Shown one piece after another: positions 49,813-58,311 of a stretch of DNA of 64,000 nucleotides. Under the pieces are notes generated by a model, which was given only the letters and a program-made list of their open reading frames with translations, was not told the origin of the DNA and ran no database searches. This DNA comes from Paracoccaceae bacterium (GTDB lineage: Bacteria > Pseudomonadota > Alphaproteobacteria > Rhodobacterales > Rhodobacteraceae): NCBI GenBank assembly GCA_022822495.1, contig JAJEBQ010000019.1, forward strand, positions 62,001 to 126,000. The letters run 5' to 3'. How positions within the stretch are numbered: the stretch's first letter is position 1; each line of letters begins with the position of its first letter. Both the position numbers and the translations under genes were made by a program.

Positions 49813-51105
49813 TCAGGCGTGGGCCTTGGCCAGAGCTTGATCAAGATCTGCAATTATATCATCTGGGTCCTCAATACCTATTGACAGCCTTACAACGTCT
49901 GGAATGGCACCCGCTGCTTCCTGTTGCTCCGGGGTTAATTGCCTGTGAGTTGTTGAGGCGGAATGAATTATCAAGGAACGTGCATCACCCAAGTTGGCAA
50001 CATGGCTGAACAGTTCCAGATTATCAACCAACTTGACACATGCATCATAACCACCCTTTAATGAAATTGTAAATAATGCACCTGCTCCCTTTGGACAGTA
50101 TTTCTCAATCCTGTTGTAATAAGGAGATGAGGGCAATCCAGCATAGGTAACATAATTTACACGGCTGTCATTCTCTAACCATTTGGCAACCTTTTCAGCA
50201 TTAGATACATGCTTCTCCATCCTTAGGGAAAGGGTTTCTATGCCCAAGAGTGTATAATGTGCACCTTGTGGATTCATGGTCATCCCCAAATCTCTTAATC
50301 CCACTGCTATGCCATGGAAAGTAAATGCCATTGAGCCAAGGGCCTCATAGAAATTCAAGCCATGGTAAGCCGGTTCAGGTGCCGCCAGAGAGGGGTATTT
50401 GCCACCTGTTGACCAGTCAAACTTGCCTGAATCAATAACAGCACCACCTGTAACTGTCCCGTTGCCTGTAAGGAATTTGGTCAGGGAGTGAACAACGAGG
50501 GTAGCACCAAAATCAATCGGCCTGCATAAATAGGGAGTTGCCGAAGTGTTATCCACGATTAAAGGAATTCCAGCTTCATTCGAAATGTTGGCCAAAGCCT
50601 CCATGTCCGTAATATATCCACCCGGATTGGCAATGGATTCACAAAAAATGGCCCGGGTATTTTCATCAATTGCTCCTTTAACCTCATCCAGGTCTTCAGT
50701 ATCCACAAATCTTGCTTCCCAACCAAATCGCTGGATTGTACGGCTGAATTGAGTCACTGTACCACCGTAAAGACGATTGGAAGTAACTATATTCAATCCA
50801 GGCCCCATAAGTGGGAAAAGTGCCATGATTTGAGCGCCGTGACCTGAGGAACAACATACTGCTCCCGCGCCACCTTCCAAAGTTGCCAAACGTTCCTGCA
50901 GTACACCTACAGTGGGATTGGTTAAGCGCGAATAAATGTAACCGACTTCCTGAAGATTGAACAAAGCAGCTGCATGCTCAGAATCTCTGAAAACATAAGC
51001 TGTCGTCTGATAAATCGGTGTTTGTCTTGCACCAGTTGCTGGATCAGGAGAAGATCCAGCATGAATTTGCAATGTGTCAAATCCATAAGTTGGGTTTTCA
51101 CTCAT
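49813..51105 (-). CDS. metY: O-acetylhomoserine sulfhydrylase (MetY-type)
   Basis: A 430-residue Cys/Met-metabolism PLP enzyme. The family start TLQIHAGSSPDPATGARQTPIYQTTAYVF is complete, and the PLP lysine lies in VVHSLTKFLTGNGTVTGG. The end QLTPEQQEAAGAIPDVVRLSIGIED is typical. It forms homocysteine from O-acetylhomoserine and sulfide. AGGAAAG precedes the ATG. The 222-bp upstream region is extremely AT-rich, and no SAM-II or SAM-V riboswitch was recognised there. Confidence 0.95.
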   Translation of the reverse strand: MSENPTYGFDTLQIHAGSSPDPATGARQTPIYQTTAYVFRDSEHAAALFNLQEVGYIYSRLTNPTVGVLQERLATLEGGAGAVCCSSGHGAQIMALFPLMGPGLNIVTSNRLYGGTVTQFSRTIQRFGWEARFVDTEDLDEVKGAIDENTRAIFCESIANPGGYITDMEALANISNEAGIPLIVDNTSATPYLCRPIDFGATLVVHSLTKFLTGNGTVTGGAVIDSGKFDWSTGGKYPSLAAPEPAYHGLNFYEALGSMAFTFHGIAVGLRDLGMTMNPQGAHYTLLGIETLSLRMEKHVSNAEKVAKWLENDSRVNYVTYAGLPSSPYYNRIEKYCPKGAGALFTISLKGGYDACVKLVDNLELFSHVANLGDARSLIIHSASTTHRQLTPEQQEAAGAIPDVVRLSIGIEDPDDIIADLDQALAKAHA

Positions 51106-51327
51106 CTTTTCTTTCTTTCCTAATTGAAATAAATCCTTTGAAATATTGTTAATAATGCTGATTTTTTAAAAATGTAGTTTTAATAAATAATAAAATTCCA
51201 TTATGGTATATTGTTCTAATAATTATATATTTATGGAATTATATTATATATATTTGATTATATTTCCTGATTTTAGAACTTATGGTTTAAAATGACTACG
51301 AGTAATTATTATCAATAATTGCCAATT
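51106..51327. other. Extremely AT-rich spacer upstream of metY
   Basis: From about 51120 to 51300 the sequence is almost all A and T, with alternating TATATAT runs around 51225-51260. It lies between metY and rlmB, both leftward, so it should hold the metY promoter and the rlmB 3' end... with rlmB upstream. No coding or riboswitch pattern is visible. Confidence 0.5.
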
Positions 51328-52122
51328 TCAGCCTAATTCAGTTCTGGTTTTTGCGGCCGATCTTATCCTGAATGCTGAGTAGAGACTTACCGATGTAGCT
51401 GTTGAAACGTTCAAAGAATTAGTGCTGGGGTTAATGGTGATATGCGCCAAATAATCACACTGCTTTCTAACGGACTCTCTTAACCCCTTACCTTCGGCTC
51501 CCATTACCATGCCAATTTGTGCATCTGCAGTCTGTTCCAGGGCAGATTCCAACTCAATAGTACCTTCAGGTTCTAAACCGATGAACCAATACCCCATTTC
51601 CTTAAGTTTGGACATTGCACCATTGAGATTAGCGACCTTGATGAAGGGTACACGTTCTATGGCACCAGATGAGGCTTTTGCCAAAACACCGGATTCACTC
51701 GGCGAATTCCTGATCGTAGTGATTATGGCCTTGCCATAAAAGGCATCAACTGATCTTAAAATGGCACCAACATTTTGAGGATCTGTTACTTGATCCAAAA
51801 GTACTAGAGGTGCCTTAGGATCTACAATTTGACTCAAACCATCAATACCTTTTTCTTCAAGTGGGGCCAACTGTAAAGCAAACCCTTGGTGAGTGGTGTC
51901 TGCCGCAAATAACTCAGCTATATATTTTGATGATTTAATTTCTGGCATGTAATGGTCAATTGGACCAATGTCTCTTGTCAATTTATGTGCAGCATTTTGT
52001 GTCAAGAGAAGTCGGTGAATTGTTCTTTTTGGATTTAGGATTGCTGCCCTAACAGGATGATAACCATACATCCAATATCTTTTTGTTGAACTCTTCCCTT
52101 TCGAATGTTTAGTCAACTGCAA
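51328..52122 (-). CDS. rlmB: 23S rRNA 2'-O-methyltransferase RlmB/TrmH family
   Basis: A 264-residue SpoU-fold (trefoil knot) methyltransferase. N-terminal substrate-binding domain: YGYHPVRAAILNPKRTIHRLLLT. The SPOUT blocks follow: VLLDQVTDPQNVGAILRSVDAFYG, GMVMGAEGKGLRESVRKQCD and INPSTNSLNVSTATSVSLY, containing SAM-binding and catalytic residues. The pattern best fits RlmB (23S G2251), but TrmH-like relatives are hard to exclude. Divergent from tRNA-Tyr, an arrangement common in alphaproteobacteria. Confidence 0.92.
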   Translation of the reverse strand: MQLTKHSKGKSSTKRYWMYGYHPVRAAILNPKRTIHRLLLTQNAAHKLTRDIGPIDHYMPEIKSSKYIAELFAADTTHQGFALQLAPLEEKGIDGLSQIVDPKAPLVLLDQVTDPQNVGAILRSVDAFYGKAIITTIRNSPSESGVLAKASSGAIERVPFIKVANLNGAMSKLKEMGYWFIGLEPEGTIELESALEQTADAQIGMVMGAEGKGLRESVRKQCDYLAHITINPSTNSLNVSTATSVSLYSAFRIRSAAKTRTELG

Positions 52123-52224
52123 CCTCTTCCGCCAGACCTGTTTTTCTCAAAAATACGATTTTTTTTCTGCTGGATGCCTTGAAATACTTCATTTGAATAA
52201 TCAATAAGGTAACCACCAATTTTA

Positions 52225-52308
52225 GGGCGACGGGCTGCAAGGTGCGGCAGCGGACTGTAACTCCGCCGGGGAGACCCATGCCTGGTTCGATTCCAGGGTC
52301 GCCCACCA
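52225..52308 (+). tRNA. tRNA-Tyr (anticodon GTA)
   Basis: Acceptor GGGCGAC / GTCGCCC with A73, D stem GCTGC/GCAGC, anticodon stem GCGGA/TCCGC with loop CTGTAAC (GTA), a long variable arm (class II) and T arm CCTGG-TTCGATT-CCAGG; CCA encoded at 52306-52308. The long variable arm and anticodon fit bacterial tRNA-Tyr. It lies between rlmB and the acetoacetyl-CoA synthetase gene. Confidence 0.97.
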
Positions 52309-52335
52309 TCGTCAGTTTCCCCGTCCATTATATCA

Positions 52336-54285
52336 TCAGTTCAATTCTCTCATGTTTTTAAACTGCAAGAGTGCTTCAGGATTGGCAATCGCCTCCATAT
52401 TATTTACTTCCTTCCCATGAATAACATCCCGCACAGCCATTTCGACAAGTTTACCAGATCTCGTACGAGGCAAATCATCAACTTGAATTATAACCTTGGG
52501 AACGTGTCGGGGAGAAGCGTGGGTTCGAATCCGGTTCTTGATAACTTGTTTTAGTTCGTTAGTGAGTGAAATACCCTCCTTAAGCCTGACAAACAAAACC
52601 AACTCAACATCCCCGCCAACGTCTCTAGCAATTACAAGTGCCTCGGTAATTTCTGGAATCTGTTCAACGGGACGATAGATTTCTGAGGTTCCTATTCGAA
52701 CCCCTCCTGGGTTAAGGGTTGCATCCGACCTTCCATGAAAAATCATCCCTCCCTCTTTGGTTAACTCAACCCAATCTCCGTGATGCCAAACACCTTCAAA
52801 CTTATTGAAATAGGCATTTTCAAATTTCGTACCCTTCTCGTCATTTACGAAATAAAGAGGGATGGTGGGATGGGGTGATGCGCAAACCAATTCGCCAGGT
52901 TCATTATAAAGAGAATTACCTTCTTCATCGAAAACTCTTACATCCATCCCCAATAATCTTTTTTGACACTGTCCTCGGTAAACTGGGCTGATAGGCGAAC
53001 CCCCAACAAAGCATCCAACAATATCTGTGCCACCTGCTATCGAAGATAAGCATACCTCTTCCTTCCAATGAGAGTAAATATAGTCAAATGCCTCTCCCGA
53101 CAGAGGGGATCCCGTGGAGAAAATTGATCTCAGGGTACTAAAATCCTTATTTTGCGATGGATTGTAACCAGCTTTTAAACACCCATCAAAATATTTGGCT
53201 GACGCTCCAAATTGAGTAAGGTTGCTTGCCTCAACGATGTCTCCCATACGAGTTTCAGACGGAAACATGGGAGATCCGTCATAAAGAACTATAGTTGCCT
53301 TACTTGCAAGAGAACTTACCAGCCAGTTCCACATCATCCATCCACAAGTCGTAAAAAACAACATTCTGTCATTTGCCTGAATATCACAATGAAAACAATG
53401 TTCCTTGCGGTGCTGCAAAAGGACGCCACCGACTGAATGAACAATGCATTTGGGCTTACCTGTCGTACCCGAAGAAAACATGATGAATAGGGGCGAATTG
53501 AAATCAACCCGGTTGAATGGAATTTCAGAATCACCCGTGGAGGTTAATATTTTTTTCCAATATGAATATTCTTCCGTATCATCTGGATCCACAAACGAAG
53601 TACCATCATAGGGTATCAAAATTAATCGCTTCGTTGCAGCTATTTTTTCATTGACTTGTCGGGATTTGTTGCTTGTCTCAAACCACTTGCCGTTGTAAAA
53701 ATATCCCTCGACACCGAATATAATTTTTGGATCTATCTGTTCGAACCTGTCCAGAATTCCATTCACCCCGAAATCAGGGGAGCAACTTGACCATACAGCC
53801 CCCAAGGAAGCCACTGCCAGCATGGTTATTACAGCTTCAGGGGAATTGGTTACTATGCCTCCAACAACATCTCCCTCACCTACACCCTCTTCTACCAGGA
53901 AGTTCCTTACCTTTGCGACCCTTTCCCTCAAGACATCCCATGATACTTCTCTCACAATGCCATTTTCGCCATGAAAAATAATTGCTGTTGAGGAGCCTGT
54001 TTGAACGAACAAATTTTCAGCGTAATTGAGTTTGCTGTCGGGGAAGAAACGTGTGTGTTTCAAATGCTTGCCGGGTTCAAGTACTTTTTCTCCCTTGTCC
54101 CCAATAATCCTGCAATAATCCCAGGTTTCACTCCAAAATCTTTCTATATTCTGGACTGAGAATTGCCATAGCCTATCATAATTCAATGACTCCACATCAT
54201 AACCGACATCAATGGTTTTCATAAAATCAGCCAAATGGGTTTTCATCTGTCTATCGTGTGATGGGCACCAAAGTTTTAAACTCAT
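52336..54285 (-). CDS. aacS: Acetoacetyl-CoA synthetase
   Basis: A 649-residue AMP-forming ligase that activates acetoacetate, linking ketone or PHB breakdown to acetyl-CoA. The start (LWCPSHDRQMKTHLADFM) and WSSCSPDFGVNGILDRFEQIDPKIIF are AacS-specific. P-loop: IMFSSGTTGKPKCIVHS. Further blocks: TTCGWMMWNWL, SIAGGTDIVGCF (A5) and RTRSGKLVEMAVR (A10 with catalytic lysine). Full length. It converges with tRNA-Tyr, the last gene before the decayed region. Confidence 0.94.
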   Translation of the reverse strand: MSLKLWCPSHDRQMKTHLADFMKTIDVGYDVESLNYDRLWQFSVQNIERFWSETWDYCRIIGDKGEKVLEPGKHLKHTRFFPDSKLNYAENLFVQTGSSTAIIFHGENGIVREVSWDVLRERVAKVRNFLVEEGVGEGDVVGGIVTNSPEAVITMLAVASLGAVWSSCSPDFGVNGILDRFEQIDPKIIFGVEGYFYNGKWFETSNKSRQVNEKIAATKRLILIPYDGTSFVDPDDTEEYSYWKKILTSTGDSEIPFNRVDFNSPLFIMFSSGTTGKPKCIVHSVGGVLLQHRKEHCFHCDIQANDRMLFFTTCGWMMWNWLVSSLASKATIVLYDGSPMFPSETRMGDIVEASNLTQFGASAKYFDGCLKAGYNPSQNKDFSTLRSIFSTGSPLSGEAFDYIYSHWKEEVCLSSIAGGTDIVGCFVGGSPISPVYRGQCQKRLLGMDVRVFDEEGNSLYNEPGELVCASPHPTIPLYFVNDEKGTKFENAYFNKFEGVWHHGDWVELTKEGGMIFHGRSDATLNPGGVRIGTSEIYRPVEQIPEITEALVIARDVGGDVELVLFVRLKEGISLTNELKQVIKNRIRTHASPRHVPKVIIQVDDLPRTRSGKLVEMAVRDVIHGKEVNNMEAIANPEALLQFKNMRELN

Positions 54286-54700
54286 TTAAACTCCTGTTTT
54301 TGAGATTGTGAAACTGAAAATTACTCCTGTCAAATCAAGTGAATTGTTAATTCCACATTATATAAACGCGATAACCAACATGATTAGCATGTGTATATTC
54401 TGAAAATGAAAAGTAAATCTGCTACGTACATTCCTTCAATAATAAAAACCACAATACCTTAGGAAATTAGGACTCGTAAGATCATAATGGCCGTATTATT
54501 AATTCAGGGCACCTCTTTTTTTACCATTGCCTGAGATTACCTGGTTTTCAAAAGTCGCTTTTCTAAATTTTCTATCCCTGTGACATACAGTTTTTTGTAA
54601 ACTCTTCATCAATCAGGACCTTTTTTCGCTCCATTCACCCTTTGGTCGCACCAGAACACACACCTCCCCCTTCCTTTGGACACTCATGACATAATGCGCC
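54286..54700. other. 415-bp non-coding stretch at the edge of the decayed region
   Basis: AT-rich upstream region of aacS followed, from about 54600, by more GC-balanced DNA (CACCAGAACACACACCTCCCCC) that is probably the 3' non-coding end of the IS5 fragment. I could not identify its terminal inverted repeat. No gene recognised. Confidence 0.45.
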
Positions 54701-55095
54701 CTAGAGGGCAACGGCAGCACGCTGCAAAGAACGCAACCTCTTGATGGTATAACACAGATTGCCCAAGCCAATCCAAACCCGGGAACGATTGAGACCCAAA
54801 CAGGTCATAGAACGAGCCTTCCGGTCATTCCTCATCGCCCCAAAAACATGCGCAACACGACACCGTACCTTCGAATAGGAATGGTTCAACGCAATCTGAC
54901 GAGAACGCAAGGGCTGGCCACGCTTGGCCTTGTACGTGATCCGGGGCTTGAACCCCTTCTTGCGTAAACCAGAAAGTCTTTCCTTCAAACGATAGGCACT
55001 GTCGGCAGACACCTCATGACCCTTGGGAGGATGAGCATCCAACAGAACCTCAAACACCTGACTGTCGTGCACATGTGCCGGAGACACCTTCCAAC
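54701..55095 (-). mobile_element. IS5-type transposase, C-terminal fragment
   Basis: About 130 residues of an IS5-family DDE transposase without its N-terminal part. VSPAHVHDSQVFEVLLDAH is the stretch before the second aspartate, which appears in ADSAYRLKE. The closing region RCRVAHVFGAMRND (the glutamate block in which E is commoner than A) and LGLNRSRVWIGLGNLCYTIKRL complete the domain. It begins abruptly at about 55090-55100, inside the former retropepsin gene, with no transposon terminus, so the junction is a deletion or recombination. Nucleotide composition is more GC-rich than the neighbouring genes. Confidence 0.82.
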
Positions 55096-55309
55096 TGGTA
55101 ATTTTAAATCATCTGCCAAATCAGAATCGATGCAACTTTACAGACGCACCCGTATCAATTAGCCCCGGGTATTCTATTTCCGGTAATGTAGGACAGACAT
55201 TATTACTTGGCTTGAATTTGGAATCAAATCCTATTTGAATCTTAATGGTGGGTCCTAACCTCTTTAAGATATTTGAATGTTTTTTAAATCCGCATTCTAC
55301 TTCAGGCAT
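55095..55309 (-). pseudogene. Retropepsin-like aspartyl protease, truncated and frameshifted
   Basis: The gene begins with the ATG at 55309, overlapping the end of the preceding gene by 8 bp. It reads through EIEYPGLIDTGASV, the catalytic DTGAS of single-domain retropepsin-like proteases. Removing one T near 55130 continues the family pattern: C-I-D followed by SDLADDLKLPVGR. It then runs into the IS5 fragment at about 55095, so both the flap and the rest are lost. The frameshift and the truncation are two independent disablements. Confidence 0.75.
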
Positions 55310-55550
55310 GGTTTGCCACAGGACGGTAAAGCAAGGAAGCTGGTAGCATTATAGGTTTTGAACCTACTTGTCTAATGAGATATGGCCCGGACCCAAATTT
55401 TTGGACAGCGACATCTGCGGCCTTTTCAAATTCATCATAAGCCCCTATAAGCTTTTTCTCGTGAATGATGACCCATTTTCCTGGATGGTCAGCTTTAAGG
55501 ACAGATTCCATAATTTCATATGCTTTAATTTCCTCAGACAGTTTAACCAT
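55302..55550 (-). CDS. Small protein partner of a retropepsin-like protease (DUF5678-like)
   Basis: An 82-residue protein: ADHPGKWVIIHEKKLIGAYDEFEKAADVAVQKFGSGPYLIRQVGS. This is the pattern of small proteins (kept under DUF5678 or related hypothetical families) encoded directly before retropepsin-like proteases, with overlapping start and stop, as here. The function is unknown; it could be an inhibitor, substrate or antitoxin-like partner. The frame is intact, although its partner is destroyed. Confidence 0.6.
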   Translation of the reverse strand: MVKLSEEIKAYEIMESVLKADHPGKWVIIHEKKLIGAYDEFEKAADVAVQKFGSGPYLIRQVGSKPIMLPASLLYRPVANHA

Positions 55551-55682
55551 AGTCTAGATCCCCATTCAAAATTTATTTCTCAAGAATGATAAATCATTCT
55601 ATTTGTTTACCATCTTTTTTTACTTTTCTCTACCGAATCCATTTAGCCGGGTGTAAATCTGGTTTTGCGACAAAATTTGTTT

Positions 55683-56162
55683 GGCTCTTCCCCAGATATA
55701 GTGGGTTACCTCCCTTTATGGAATGGCCTATTGTTCCAAAAGTGTTGTTGAAGAACAGTACCAGGTGAGATAAATACTCCGCAACAATTTCAATGACAGG
55801 GAAAGGGCCCCATGACAAGACGACGTAAACCAAGATGTGACCTCAACAGGGAGTCTTTCAACCGATTGCTTGACCTTCAGCCTCCCTGGGAGGTTGTAGC
55901 GTTGGACATTGTCCACGAGGAGCGGGAAGTGCGTGTTCATATTGCCTACGATGGCACCGATCGTCTGGCCTGCCCGGCGTGCGGGTGCCGGTGTCCGGGC
56001 TATGATCATCGGGAACGCCGGTGGCGTCATCTGGACACTATGGACGACCGGACGTCTCTTGTGTGTGACGTTCCCCGGGTGGTGTGTCCCGAGCATGGGG
56101 TGATGACGGTGACGGTTCCGTGGTCGGAACGCCTGTCCCGCTTCAAGGAGTGGTCGGAATGA
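55683..56162 (+). mobile_element. ISL3-family insertion sequence, left end with transposase N-terminus
   Basis: GGCTCTTC at 55683 matches the terminal repeat start known for ISL3 elements (IS1096 and IS31831 type). A transposase begins 129 bases later at the ATG at 55812: RRRKPRCDLNRESFNRLLDL, then the zinc ribbon ACPACGC and GVMTVTVPW of ISL3 transposases. The protein stops being recognisable after residue 116 (RLSRFKEWSE, 56162); the DDE domain and right end are gone. It abuts an IS5 fragment on the other strand. G+C is much higher than in the host genes. Confidence 0.78.
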
Positions 56163-56261
56163 CTCCCAGTCAACCCGTTCCTTTGTGCTTTGCAGAGTGT
56201 TGAATTCCTTCAACGCTTGACGTTGATGATCTTCTTCCAGCAAGTGACATCTTTCCATCAA
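56155..56261 (-). mobile_element. IS5-type transposase, N-terminal fragment
   Basis: On the minus strand from about 56261: ALKEFNTLQSTKERVDWESFRPLLE, the N-terminal block (VDWxxFRPLL) of IS5-family transposases. It ends where ISL3 sequence begins, around 56150-56165; the exact join is ambiguous because the last residues of one and the first of the other use the same bases. It has the same orientation as the C-terminal IS5 piece at 54.7-55.1 kb, so the two may once have been one element, now separated by about 1.05 kb. Confidence 0.62.
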
Positions 56262-56461
56262 AAAGGGACAAATTGAGTGCTGGCTCCAAGTGAATCATAA
56301 CACTAACAAAAAGGCCAGGATTTGGGGAGTGTTTTTAAAAAATATGGCTCAATTAATTAATAGAGGTGCCCCTCATAATCATTATATATTTAACAGATAT
56401 GGTTATTTGGTACATTTGACAATTGCCCCTATCAACCGAATTAATCAACAGAACTCAGTCA

Positions 56462-57241
56462 ATGAATGGAAATGAAATCTACAATAAGCTGAGTTTTTAT
56501 TGGCAAAGGCAAAACCTCCCTTCCGAACCTTCCAGCCCTCCACGAAGTGCCCTGTTTCGTTATCACCAGTCTATGTCAGAATTTGTTTTTGATGCCTGTC
56601 ACCTTGAGGGGAATCCATACACCTATGTCGAAGTAAAAACCCTCATGGATGGCTTTCCTGTTGGCGGCCATCGTCTGGTTGATGAACGTCAGGTCTTGAA
56701 CCTTGTTTCATCTGCCAAGGAACTTTTTACCATGGTGGAAAACCAGGAATTCCGTTTGGATAAATCTATCTCAGATCGGTTGCATAATTTGGTTGCCTTT
56801 GAAGAAGCCTTGGAATGGGGTCATTTCAGGGGTGAAGGGCAAGAAGACCAAATGACACCTCATGTAGCTCTCCATCAAGGCAAATATCGACCACAGGATA
56901 CCCAACCGGGTGGGAATAATCTAAACAAACTTTATCAGGACGGGTTGGAAATTATCAAACGGGAAATCACCCATCCCTGTGAACGGGGTATGATCTATTT
57001 TCTGTTTACAGCACTATAACAGTTTTATTTTGATGGAAACAAAAGGACCGGACGTTTCATGATGAATGGGGAACTAATGGCCCATGGTTAGGACGCCATA
57101 TCGGTTCCGGCTAACCGAGCAAGGGAATTTAATGATCTGATGTCGGATTTCTATACTTATCGGGACAGTAGCAAGATGTTACAGTTCCTCTATTCTTGTC
57201 GTCCTCAGGATAAACCCTTACCAATAACATCTGGTTTATAA
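56462..57241 (+). pseudogene. Fic-family protein with two in-frame stop codons
   Basis: One continuous frame of 260 codons broken by TAA at 57017-57019 and TAG at 57089-57091. The N-terminus has SEFVFDACHLEGNPYTYVEVKTLMDG, a class II-like region with EGN after a short helix. After the TAA the Fic core reads QFYFDGNKRTGRFMMNGELM, in which Q occupies the place of the catalytic His of HPFxxGNGR. DAISVPANRAREFN and KMLQFLYSC follow the TAG. Apart from the two nonsense codons the frame is preserved, so decay is recent. Fic enzymes AMPylate proteins; with Q for H this member was probably never a canonical AMPylase. Confidence 0.88.
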
Positions 57242-57258
57242 ATTATCCATTTAACTCT

Positions 57259-58073
57259 ATGCCTAAATGGTATCTGATATTTTGGTTTTCAGGGCATGTT
57301 ATTTTCCCTGGACTCACTATAATGATGAGACACCCAGTAACTTGGAATTGATAAAAGAGTTCTCATTCAGTTGGATTGCCTATATCACTATAAGTGAATG
57401 ACATTATAATGGTTGTACGGTATGGAGCCTTTTACCTCTGGCTTTACATGAGAAGAAATCAGGAGGCCACTTTCAAATACAATCCTCAGCGGCCAGAAAC
57501 TGGCAATTCAGTATTTCTTTTCTAAAATCAAACGATTGATGACCTTATGGATGACGGCCAATGGGTTATCCCCTACCTTAACATGAATTCAAATCCCATT
57601 TTGTTTTTTTGCAATATTCATTTTCCTTACCCTATTAAGGAAAATTCACTTTTATTTAATGCTCCGGCTTCTACTCAGGCCACAACTCTATTGAAGTGTT
57701 CATAAAGTGTACCGATTCTAACCTAGGTCCTTGGCCTGGACTGTCCATGCATCCGGTTGAACATTTATGATATTTCTCAGGTGTTCTTATTCACTGGATT
57801 ATACCTTCCCATCCAGTCCATACCATATTTCATTTGGTCCATTTGGGGATGTCTCCAACCCCGGGTCGTGACGGTTTTGATAAAGTCGTTATTGGGGAAG
57901 ATAAATTAATAGACACCCATTGTTTTGCGTGCTACCTCCATCACAAATATTTTGAGATCAATTATGCAGATGGTTCCATACCCTTGGACAAGTGGTTTGG
58001 GACGTTGCATGACGGGTTGAAGGAGGCTGATAAACGCGTGAACGCGCGGCTTAAAGGCTTGAAAGAGCAATAG
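57259..58073 (+). pseudogene. Sterol desaturase / fatty acid hydroxylase-family protein, multiply disrupted
   Basis: Hand translation across frames recovers family blocks in order: VVRYGAFYLWLYMRRNQ then FKYNPQRPETGNSVFLF (stop), NPIL near 57590-57610, GPWPGLSMHPVEHL (stop) YFSGVLIHWIIPSHPVHTIFHL, and PTPGRDGFDKVVIGEDKL, CYLHHKYFEINYADGSIPLDKWFGTLHDG. The last block is the histidine-rich C-terminal end of the di-iron membrane hydroxylase family. At least three stops and several frame changes separate the blocks, and the HxxHH clusters around 57680-57720 are unreadable. The 79-codon open frame at its end is only a remnant. It lies 17 bp after the Fic pseudogene and ends 22 bp before tRNA-Cys. 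Confidence 0.82.
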
Positions 58074-58095
58074 ACCTGATCGGATCAGTATTTCA

Positions 58096-58169
58096 TGGAG
58101 GCGAGTACCGGAATCGAACCGGTGTCCACGGTTTTGCAGACCGCTGCGTAACCACTCCGCCAACTCGCC
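58096..58169 (-). tRNA. tRNA-Cys (anticodon GCA)
   Basis: On the minus strand: acceptor GGCGAGT / ACTCGCC with U73, anticodon stem GCGGT/ACCGT region with loop CTGCAAA (GCA), T arm CCGG-TTCGATT-CCGG, and encoded CCA at 58096-58098. It marks the right edge of the pseudogene region. Confidence 0.96.
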
Positions 58170-58311
58170 ATGGTTACTTTACATTCTGCCACCAAAGATG
58201 AGCCTTTTTAACGGGGTTTTCAACTCCAGATTGAAAATATAATCTGGAAGTTAGCCCAATCTGAGTTCGAGCTTGTAATCATGCAACAATGAAAATTGCG
58301 TGATTACCCCC

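Noticed and set aside
51106..51327. SAM-II or SAM-V riboswitch before metY
   Set aside because: The AT-rich leader has AATCAGCATT and AAAGGA, but no consistent stem or pseudoknot could be drawn.
55728..56261. 177-codon minus-strand frame across the IS region
   Set aside because: Only its first 35-40 codons look like IS5 transposase; the rest is the antisense of the ISL3 transposase, so it is not one gene.
56423..57019. Intact 198-residue Fic N-domain gene
   Set aside because: The Fic core continues in the same frame past the TAA, so this is the first part of a pseudogene.
57017..57091. Stop-codon reassignment (TAA/TAG read as sense)
   Set aside because: Other genes in the window end at TAA, TAG and TGA normally and contain no internal stops; the two here fit decay.
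57834..58073. Independent 79-residue gene
   Set aside because: It is the C-terminal remnant of the sterol-desaturase pseudogene, with matching blocks upstream in other frames and no ATG or ribosome site.
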